A stretch of DNA of 20,575 nucleotides from Promethearchaeota archaeon. GTDB lineage: Archaea; Asgardarchaeota; Lokiarchaeia; Sigynarchaeales; SOKP01. The position numbers and the translations under genes are program-made. The first letter of the stretch is position 1. Every line of letters starts with the position of its first letter. Below are positions 14,600 through 20,575 of the stretch, piece after piece. The notes beneath the pieces were generated by a model. The model saw only the letters and a list, made by a program, of their open reading frames with translations, did not search any database and was not told where the DNA came from. The stretch spans positions 1-20,575 of the forward strand of contig WJIN01000184.1 of the NCBI GenBank assembly GCA_014730295.1, in the 5' to 3' direction.

Positions 14600-15142
14600 A
14601 TGACAGCTAACGCTCAACATCTTGAAGAAATTATCAGAGATTATCTATTAGATGAGGGAATCCTTCGAAAGCGAATAGACAATGAAAATCTTGAATTTGG
14701 ATATCAATTTGAATTTCCTCCCTTTACCGAAGGTGGGAATAAGAGAGGACAGAATATGGTGGTATATCAACCAAAAAAGAAAGATCTCATCATAATTTCC
14801 ATTGCGACCCAAATCTCTCCTCCTCACGTTGAGGCACTGGAAAGTGTGGATGGTAGGAAAATCCGATTTTTCGTAGAGCTAAAAAAATTGCTTCTCTTGA
14901 GAAATTTGTTTTTTCGATTAGATATCGATAATTATAGATATGAGATTTCTGATCAGATGTTTATCACGGACGATGAACCGATTTCAAAAAATCACTTTTT
15001 CCAGACAGTTCGAAAGGTCTTTAACATACAAGCATATAGCAATTTACTTCTTATGGAGTTTTGTTCCGGTAAAATACAACAGGAAGATTTTGAGAACACG
15101 GAAAAATTTCAATCCGGTCCGGGATTTTCTCTTTATACTTAA
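14600..15142 (+). CDS. DUF2299-like protein
   Basis: A 180-residue soluble protein whose layout fits the mainly archaeal DUF2299 family, of unknown function. The pattern is an N-terminal helix ending in LLDEGILRKRI, then the NENLEFGYQFEFPPF block (about 28-42), a hydrophobic strand after YQPKKKDLIIIS (56-67), the ISPPHVEALESVDG helix (72-85), and a C-terminal helix with FFQTVRKVFNIQAYSNLL (132-149). The start is ATG 14600, with an AT box about 30 bases upstream. The HIT gene begins four bases after the stop, so co-translation or coupled expression is likely. The assignment is by eye and moderately sure. Confidence 0.6.
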   Translation: MTANAQHLEEIIRDYLLDEGILRKRIDNENLEFGYQFEFPPFTEGGNKRGQNMVVYQPKKKDLIIISIATQISPPHVEALESVDGRKIRFFVELKKLLLLRNLFFRLDIDNYRYEISDQMFITDDEPISKNHFFQTVRKVFNIQAYSNLLLMEFCSGKIQQEDFENTEKFQSGPGFSLYT

Positions 15143-15146
15143 ATAA

Positions 15147-15686
15147 ATGGCTTTGAGGGTGGTAATTATTTTTAAAAAATGGATTCAAGCATTAGGAAAA
15201 CTCGATTATGTCCAAGGGAAGGATAGACCTGATGTTGAGTGTATCTTGTGTGCGGTTCGGGACGAAGATGAGAGGGTGAGAGTGTTAAAAGTATATGAGG
15301 ATGAGATTCTCTTTGTATGTTTAAATCTGTATCCCTACAATCCTGGTCATCTTCTCATTGTTCCCAGAGACCATATTACTAAATATCTTGATCTTTCTAA
15401 AGCTGATTTACTCCATATAACTCGGACTATTCAAGGATTACAGATGCTTCTCAATGATCTTTACAATCCCCACGGCTACAATATTGGCTTAAATGAGGGG
15501 ACTGATGCGGGAGGCTCCATAAAACATCTGCATTTTCATATTGTTCCACGTTACGGTGCTGAATTAGGGTATATCGATATTGTGGGAAAAACACGCGTCG
15601 TGGTGGAAGGTCTTAAATCTGTAAAGAACAAAATAGATGAGAAGATTGATAAATACCTAAATCCAGAATTTTACGAGAGTTTTTAA
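15147..15686 (+). CDS. HIT family nucleotide hydrolase/transferase (Ap4A phosphorylase-like)
   Basis: A 179-residue histidine-triad protein acting on nucleotide polyphosphates or nucleotidyl conjugates. The triad is KHLHFHIVPR with H127, H129 and H131; H129 should be the nucleophile. YNPGHLLIVPRDHITKY (64-80) and NIGLNEGTDAGGSI (112-125) are standard HIT elements. A CxxC pair (C32, C35) near the start, with H76, matches the zinc site of the Ap4A-phosphorylase-like branch. ATG 15147 is four bases past the previous stop and the M28 gene follows 28 bases later, so this is the middle gene of a three-gene operon. The substrate is not certain. Confidence 0.9.
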   Translation: MALRVVIIFKKWIQALGKLDYVQGKDRPDVECILCAVRDEDERVRVLKVYEDEILFVCLNLYPYNPGHLLIVPRDHITKYLDLSKADLLHITRTIQGLQMLLNDLYNPHGYNIGLNEGTDAGGSIKHLHFHIVPRYGAELGYIDIVGKTRVVVEGLKSVKNKIDEKIDKYLNPEFYESF

Positions 15687-15714
15687 AAATTTTCCTAAAC
15701 ATATATCTAATCTA

Positions 15715-16881
15715 ATGTCAATAAACGAGAACAGAATACATAACCGTATTAAAAAATTTTCGTTTCCCCGATTATCGGGCACGGAATTCGAAAAAAAGGC
15801 TTCTAAACTTGCTCAAGAAGAAATAAAAAATATGGGCCTTGAACCACAGATACAGCAGTTTCAGTTCTCCACTTTTTACTCTAGAATTTATCCTAAGATC
15901 ACCTTTCCGCTTACTTTTTGGTTAGTAATCTCCTTTTATCTCCGATTTGAACCTCTTTTACTCCTACTGAATTTTCTAATCATTAGTATTTTTTTTTTAC
16001 CTTTCTTTATTCTCACCAGAAAACCCGAGACCATACGGTTTGGTAAAGTTTTAGAGTCCAAAAATGTTTATGTGCGAATAGAGAATGAAGCTGACCAAAA
16101 CGAATTGCAACTCGAGGATAAGGAAATTAAAAATGTATTTTTTATTGCCCATTTAGATTCTAAAGGACAAAGATTTATAGCCAGAACACGCTTCTTAAGC
16201 ATTCTCGGATATACATTTTCCTTAATTTCACTGGGAATTATCATCTTTTTACGAGACCTTATCTTCAGGCAACTTTTTTTCCTCATTAGTATCATCGGGG
16301 CTATTCCTTTAGCGATTAATTTCATATCTGTGTTGATTCTTACTTTAAATACAACAAATAATAACTCGAAAGGGGTAGTTGATGATGCCTCTGGAATAGC
16401 GTGTGTTTTAGAGTTATTAAATCATTATTCGGAGCCTCAGAATAGATTGAAAGGTTTAGCCTTTTGGTTTGTACTTACGGGCGCAGAAGAGACTGGTACT
16501 ATGGGAATACGTAATTTTCTTGAGCTTATTCGAGATATCAATACTGAAACCTCATTGGTAAATAATTTTGAATCTCTGGGAAAGAGCGTTGCTGTGTTTA
16601 TCAGCAAAAACAATTTAGACGATAATCCCTCATATTATAATCACTTTGAAGAAAAGGCTAAAAAATACAAATTTCGAACACAAGTAAGCTCCGTTAATCG
16701 AGGGGTTCATACTGATGGAATTTACTTATTTCAAAATGGATTCAATCTTTTCGAATTTGGAAGCACAAATGTTGGAAAATATATGCACTCTAAATTTGAT
16801 ACACTTGAAAACGTAGATGCGAGAGTGCTAAAAAAATTATGTGAGTTTTTAGTTGAATTGTTAGAAGAGACTCAGAAATAA
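15715..16881 (+). CDS. Membrane-anchored M28 family metallopeptidase
   Basis: A 388-residue zinc aminopeptidase-like protein of family M28. Zinc and catalytic elements: FIAHLDS (H146, D148), GVVDDASGIACVLELL (D223/D224), LTGAEETGTMG (E258, E259), NNFESLG (E286), and MHSKFDTLENVD (H358). About four membrane segments are visible, a pair at 62-100 and a pair at 160-210, placed between the N-terminal and catalytic halves. The first pair comes before the zinc motif and the second pair interrupts the catalytic domain between H146 and D223. This is unusual for the family and suggests a membrane-embedded or membrane-tethered enzyme. It is third in the DUF2299-HIT-M28 set, and the gene ends 27 bases from the convergent ATPase gene. 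The peptide substrate is unknown. Confidence 0.85.
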   Translation: MSINENRIHNRIKKFSFPRLSGTEFEKKASKLAQEEIKNMGLEPQIQQFQFSTFYSRIYPKITFPLTFWLVISFYLRFEPLLLLLNFLIISIFFLPFFILTRKPETIRFGKVLESKNVYVRIENEADQNELQLEDKEIKNVFFIAHLDSKGQRFIARTRFLSILGYTFSLISLGIIIFLRDLIFRQLFFLISIIGAIPLAINFISVLILTLNTTNNNSKGVVDDASGIACVLELLNHYSEPQNRLKGLAFWFVLTGAEETGTMGIRNFLELIRDINTETSLVNNFESLGKSVAVFISKNNLDDNPSYYNHFEEKAKKYKFRTQVSSVNRGVHTDGIYLFQNGFNLFEFGSTNVGKYMHSKFDTLENVDARVLKKLCEFLVELLEETQK

Positions 16882-16908
16882 ATAAAAAAATAAGAAATTC
16901 ATCTAATT

Positions 16909-19695
16909 TTATGTTCTTGGTTGCTTATCTTTGGGATAAAGATACAATCGTTCATACAGCTCCTGGAATATAACGACTGGGATGGTAGAAACTAATATCA
17001 TTACCCAATCTATCGCTGGAATTGGATATGTACCTATAAATAATTGCATGAATGGAGTGTATATCGCAAACACAAGTAAAAGTAAACCCAAGAGAATTGC
17101 TCCGATTAAAATTTTGTTTTCAAATGTTTTTTTTGAGAAAATTGTAACATTCTGACTTACTGCTAAGCATTGGAAAGTTTGATAAATAACTAAGGCAGCG
17201 AAAATAATGGTCCTGGATCGCGACAGATCTGCTGTAATGATATTAATTGACAGATCGAAATTAATTGTCCAGAGAAATAGAAACAATGATCCTATAGCAT
17301 TAAGCAATCCAAAAATCATTATAAAAATCACTAAGTCTCTATCTAACAACTTTTCTTCGGGATCCCTTGGCTTACGTTGCATTATATCTTCCTCAGGGGG
17401 ACTTACTCCTAATGCTAGGGCAGGAAATGTATCAGTTACCAAATTGATGTATAATAATTGTATTGCTAATATTGGAATGAAGATATGTCGGAAAAATAGC
17501 AGTCCAAATAAGGTTAATACTAATACTGTGATAACCTCTCCAGCATTAGCAGATAGCAGATAACTAATAAATTTTTTTATATTATCGTAAATTCTTCGTC
17601 CCTCACTCACAGCTTCTATAATATTTGCAAAATTATCATCCACTAAGATCATATCGCTTGCTTCTTTAGCGACGTCAGTTCCGGTTATTCCCATTGCCAC
17701 TCCAATATCGGCTCGCTTTAATGCAGGAGCATCATTTACCCCATCTCCGGTCATTACAACAATCTCGCCATGATATTTAAAAGCGTTAATTATGTTTAAC
17801 TTATGTGATGGATTTACTCTCGCAAAAATTTCTGTGTCCTTGACTTTTTCTCGGAGTTCTTCTTCAGTCATTTTTTCAAGTTGTTTTCCAGTGATAGGTT
17901 CAGCTTCATGAGATAACGATATTTCAGTACCGACAGCCCTCGCTGTTTCCTTATGATCTCCGGTAATCATAATAACACGGATTCCTGCTTCCCTTGCCTT
18001 CAAAACGGCAGGTCTTGAGGAACTCCTTGGCGGGTCGATCATTCCGACAAAACCTTCAAAGATAAGATCCTCTTCTACCTTTTCGACATCCCTCTCCTCT
18101 AGTAAGCGTTCTGCTTCTTTCGTTTCGATATCTCTAAATGCAAACCCTAAAATTCTGTATGCGAAATTTGACGAAAATCTTTCACTGGTTGATATGATTT
18201 TTTCTTTCATTTCCTGGTCTAAGCTTTTTATCTGTCCATCTTCTACATAGCTAATGCAATGTTCAAGTAAGATATCGAGAGCACCTTTTACCATAATTCG
18301 ATATTTTTCGGTCGTTTTTTCTTTTGTTATAACGCTCATACGTTTACGGTTACTGTCAAAGGGAAATAAATATTCAAGATCCCATTTATTATTAATCTCC
18401 TCAATACCTTGTGCTTTTTCTGCCATTATTAACAATGCTACTTCTGTAGGGTCTCCAAAAGTCTTGTACGGTTTTTCTTCTCCTTGGAACTCTATTGAGG
18501 CTTCATTGGCAAGTGTGGCAATTTCAACAAGAGTTTTTAATTCTGGGTTTTGGTCAGGTTTTGACTCCTCGGCAGTGGTTTTTTCGATTATTTTTCCAAC
18601 ATTCGTGTATCCCGTTCCCGTGACTTCATATTGATCTTGATCTCTCCATATTAACTTTACCGTCATCTCGTTTTTAGTTAAGGTGCCTGTCTTATCCGTA
18701 CAGATCACCGTACTAGAACCGAGAACTTCTACTGCGGGAAGCTTTCGAATAAGCGCATTTTTGCGTGCCATTCTCGTTACTCCGATTGCTAGAGAAAGCG
18801 TCATCACCGCAGGTAATCCCTCTGGAACAGCAGCTACTGCGAGCCCTATTGCAAAAATGAATAATTCTGTAAACTCCTCCAGCCCCACGATAATAATTTG
18901 TACAGCAAAGATACTTGCTGCGATAATTACAATGAATATCGTTAATTGTTTGGCTAAAAGGTTTAACTTTTTTTGAATCGGTGTTTCTTCGCGCTCGATT
19001 TCGGTTAAAGATGATGCGATCTTTCCTAGTTCCGTGTTAAGACCTGTTTTCGCGACAACACCTTTCCCCGAACCGCTGACTATGGTCGTTCCTTTATGAA
19101 CCATATTCTCTCTTTCTGCCAATGGAGTATCTTCGGGTAAGACTTTATTTACTTTGCGTACTGGTAACGATTCTCCTGTCAATATTGCTTCACTTACACT
19201 GATCTCATAACTTTTTATTATGCGAATATCCGCGGGGATAACATTTCCCGCCTCTAAGAAGACAATATCTCCTGGAACTAAATATTCCGCCTTCAGTTTA
19301 ACTTTCTCACCGTCTCTAAGAACGATTACTTCACTTTTTGCCAATGATTGGAGCGCTTCGATTGCTTTCTCCGCAGAATATTCTTGATAAAATCCAAGTC
19401 CCGCATTTAAGAGTATCACAACCGCTATTGCTGTAACTTCAATAACTACCCCTTGGTCATTTTCTATTATTCCTATAAACGCTGTGATTAAACCAGCTAC
19501 AATTAATATTAGGACCAATAAATCCCTAAATTGATTGAGAAAGAGTACCACGGGCGAGGTTCTTTTCTTGGTGGCTAATTCGTTTTTCCCATACTTTTGT
19601 ATACGCAACTCCGCTTCTGAAGCTGTCAATCCCTTCTCATTTGTGTTTAAGGTTCCATATAATTCAACAATGGATTTTTGATGTGCTTCTATCAT
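16909..19695 (-). CDS. P2-type Ca2+-transporting ATPase (SERCA/PMR1-like)
   Basis: A 928-residue P-type ATPase that pumps cations, most likely Ca2+ out of the cytoplasm. All domains are present: N-terminal cation-ATPase domain (1-75), actuator loop TGES (173-176), phosphorylated D334 in CTDKTGTLT, nucleotide-domain KGA (470-472), DPPR (554-557), MITGDH (576-581), hinge TGDGVNDAP (649-657), and ten predicted membrane helices. Transport residues match SERCA by eye: PEGLP (E292) in M4, N717 and E720 in SANAGE of M5, and N751, T754 and D755 in INLVTDTFP of M6. The SERCA M8 glutamate seems to be glutamine here (SQN near 847-849), so one site may be altered. It reads toward the M28 gene. The upstream intergenic region is shared with the DUF2314 gene. 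Confidence 0.93.
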   Translation of the reverse strand: MIEAHQKSIVELYGTLNTNEKGLTASEAELRIQKYGKNELATKKRTSPVVLFLNQFRDLLVLILIVAGLITAFIGIIENDQGVVIEVTAIAVVILLNAGLGFYQEYSAEKAIEALQSLAKSEVIVLRDGEKVKLKAEYLVPGDIVFLEAGNVIPADIRIIKSYEISVSEAILTGESLPVRKVNKVLPEDTPLAERENMVHKGTTIVSGSGKGVVAKTGLNTELGKIASSLTEIEREETPIQKKLNLLAKQLTIFIVIIAASIFAVQIIIVGLEEFTELFIFAIGLAVAAVPEGLPAVMTLSLAIGVTRMARKNALIRKLPAVEVLGSSTVICTDKTGTLTKNEMTVKLIWRDQDQYEVTGTGYTNVGKIIEKTTAEESKPDQNPELKTLVEIATLANEASIEFQGEEKPYKTFGDPTEVALLIMAEKAQGIEEINNKWDLEYLFPFDSNRKRMSVITKEKTTEKYRIMVKGALDILLEHCISYVEDGQIKSLDQEMKEKIISTSERFSSNFAYRILGFAFRDIETKEAERLLEERDVEKVEEDLIFEGFVGMIDPPRSSSRPAVLKAREAGIRVIMITGDHKETARAVGTEISLSHEAEPITGKQLEKMTEEELREKVKDTEIFARVNPSHKLNIINAFKYHGEIVVMTGDGVNDAPALKRADIGVAMGITGTDVAKEASDMILVDDNFANIIEAVSEGRRIYDNIKKFISYLLSANAGEVITVLVLTLFGLLFFRHIFIPILAIQLLYINLVTDTFPALALGVSPPEEDIMQRKPRDPEEKLLDRDLVIFIMIFGLLNAIGSLFLFLWTINFDLSINIITADLSRSRTIIFAALVIYQTFQCLAVSQNVTIFSKKTFENKILIGAILLGLLLLVFAIYTPFMQLFIGTYPIPAIDWVMILVSTIPVVIFQELYERLYLYPKDKQPRT

Positions 19696-20020
19696 ATTTA
19701 AAAATATTTTTCGTTTTAGATTGATCTCAAATAGTTATAGTCCATATTAATAATTTGATTTTATAAATAATCAATCCATTGTGGCTTCATAAAACACTCG
19801 AAAAACTACAACCATAAGCTTGTTCTCGATTTTTATTCGGTTGATTTTTAATGTAAAGTAATATGCGGATGATAGACTCATATCTATCTTTCAGCGTGAA
19901 AGAACGGTTTCACGAAATAATCTCCAAAAATTAGATCAGATCAACCAAGAATTCTTATAGGATTAATAATTCTAAAAAAAAATCTTGAAATATTTCAAAT
20001 TATAATTTTTAGAAATCTGG
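19696..20020. other. Divergent intergenic region, ATPase to DUF2314 gene
   Basis: No recognised gene lies in these 325 bases. It holds AT-rich promoter-like elements for both neighbours. Inside are two overlapping inverted repeats at 19888-19914 (listed separately). A 23-codon reading frame, ATG 19863 to TAG 19934, crosses these repeats but has no support as a gene. Confidence 0.6.
19888..19914 (+). repeat. Two overlapping, mutually exclusive inverted repeats
   Basis: CTTTCA-gcg-TGAAAG (19888-19902) and CGTGAAA-gaacgg-TTTCACG (19895-19914) share the middle GTGAAAG stretch. As RNA only one of the two stems could form at a time. As DNA they give three alternating copies of a TTTCA/TGAAA half-site, an operator-like pattern. 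It lies about 107 bases upstream of the DUF2314 start and 193 from the ATPase start, in otherwise AT-rich sequence. Confidence 0.5.
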
Positions 20021-20575
20021 GTGATTAATATAAATAATTCAGAAGATAGAGAGATATTATGGTCGGATGCGTCTGACCCAGAAATGGAGCATGCATACCA
20101 AAAAGCAAGAGAAACATTTAAATTCTTTTGGCGGGAATTATTCTGGGAATATAGGCGAATCGTTCCGTCATTTGATTTAGCATTAGTTAAGTTGCCATTC
20201 TCTGATGAAAAGATATCCCAAAATGAGAATAAAAATCCATCAGTAGAACATATGTGGATAAATAATATTAATTTTGATGGGGAAAGCATTGAAGGAATTC
20301 TAATCAATGAGCCTCAACAAATACAATCGGTTAAGCAAGGAGACGTTATAAAAGCGCTATTTAACAAAATTTCCGACTGGATGTATTCCATGCATAGTCA
20401 AGTATATGGGGCCTTTACGATAAATTTATTACGTTCTCGCATGAATAAAAAGGAGAGAGAAAGCCATGATGACGCATGGGGGCTTAAATTTGCTGATCCT
20501 TATCAAGAAAAAATTACACCATACTTTGAACAAGACAAACCAATCGATGCTACTATTGAGCATCCCATGAGTGAA
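20021..20575 (+). CDS. DUF2314 family protein, cut by the window end
   Basis: A reading frame of 185 codons, open at the right edge, matches the DUF2314 (YegJ-like) family, of unknown function. Diagnostic blocks: DPEMEHAYQKARETFKFFWR near the N-terminus, EYRRIVPSFDLALVKLPF, EHMWINNINFDGESIEGILI, KISDWMY, GAFTINLLRSRM, DDAWGLKFADPYQE and a final EHPMSE. It probably starts at GTG 20021, because an in-frame stop lies 15 bases upstream at 20003-20005; the first ATG, within DPEM, would truncate the conserved start. Upstream are the overlapping inverted repeats. Nothing nearby explains its role. It appears cytoplasmic. Confidence 0.85.
   Translation, partial: MININNSEDREILWSDASDPEMEHAYQKARETFKFFWRELFWEYRRIVPSFDLALVKLPFSDEKISQNENKNPSVEHMWINNINFDGESIEGILINEPQQIQSVKQGDVIKALFNKISDWMYSMHSQVYGAFTINLLRSRMNKKERESHDDAWGLKFADPYQEKITPYFEQDKPIDATIEHPMSE

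Noticed and set aside
14940..15146. A second reading frame overlapping the end of the DUF2299-like gene
   Set aside because: It is an out-of-frame shadow of that gene with no independent start signal; the HIT gene starts directly after.
19863..19934. A possible 23-codon peptide, MRMIDSYLSFSVKERFHEII and three more residues
   Set aside because: It is too short to judge, has no Shine-Dalgarno site or promoter support and overlaps the inverted repeats.
1..20575. tRNA or rRNA genes, CRISPR arrays, insertion sequences, integrases or defence genes
   Set aside because: No cloverleaf-like stretch, regularly spaced repeats, transposase or recombinase motifs were seen on either strand.

Overview
The window is an AT-rich piece of archaeal chromosome with about 17 genes. 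Archaeal origin is supported by several things. It carries families found mainly or partly in archaea (DUF211, DUF2299-like, the alpha subunit of an ADP-forming acyl-CoA synthetase, ThpR-type 2'-5' RNA ligase-like protein). Several genes have a TATA-like box 20-30 bases upstream of the start codon and no Shine-Dalgarno site, which suggests leaderless transcripts. Genes are separated by pyrimidine/T-rich tracts rather than hairpin terminators. The low GC, Lys/Ile/Asn-rich proteins and the mix of sulfatase, GH3 glycosidase and SERCA-like ATPase make an Asgard (Lokiarchaeia-like) host a reasonable guess, but no marker gene in the window proves it.

Layout. 1-1152 (minus): an unrecognised, very AT-rich gene, open at the window edge, broken twice by apparent one-base losses in A-runs. 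1384-4281 (plus): a class III aminotransferase, then an ADP-forming acyl-CoA synthetase alpha-type protein. 4322-6683 (minus): a Cys-rich 4Fe-4S protein and a type I sulfatase. 6786-8849 (plus): a GH3 beta-glycosidase, divergent from the sulfatase. 8952-9914 (plus): a DUF6206-like, kinase-fold-like protein. 10076-12185 (plus): a D-2-hydroxyacid dehydrogenase and a nitrilase-superfamily amidase, 13 bases apart. 12239-13515 (plus): ThpR RNA 2',3'-cyclic phosphodiesterase and a HAD phosphatase, 17 bases apart. 13598-13870 (minus): a DUF211 protein. 14152-14505 (plus): a small orphan protein. 14600-16881 (plus): DUF2299-like protein, HIT protein and membrane M28 peptidase, tightly packed. 16909-19695 (minus): a P2-type Ca2+-ATPase. 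20021-end (plus): a DUF2314 protein cut by the window edge.

How the genes may work together. The sulfatase and GH3 enzyme share a divergent 102-base promoter region and both lack signal peptides, so they could act together on short sulfated sugars inside the cell. The aminotransferase and acyl-CoA synthetase could serve amino-acid fermentation with ATP gain, and the dehydrogenase/amidase pair a 2-oxo/hydroxy acid step. These pathway links are inferences from gene order. I did not find a clear-cut new multi-gene defence or mobile system. The most unusual items are the twice-interrupted gene at the left edge, the kinase-like DUF6206 protein, overlapping alternative hairpins upstream of the DUF2314 gene, and an orphan Shine-Dalgarno site paired with its complement at 14044-14080. 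No tRNA, rRNA, CRISPR array, insertion sequence or integrase was seen.
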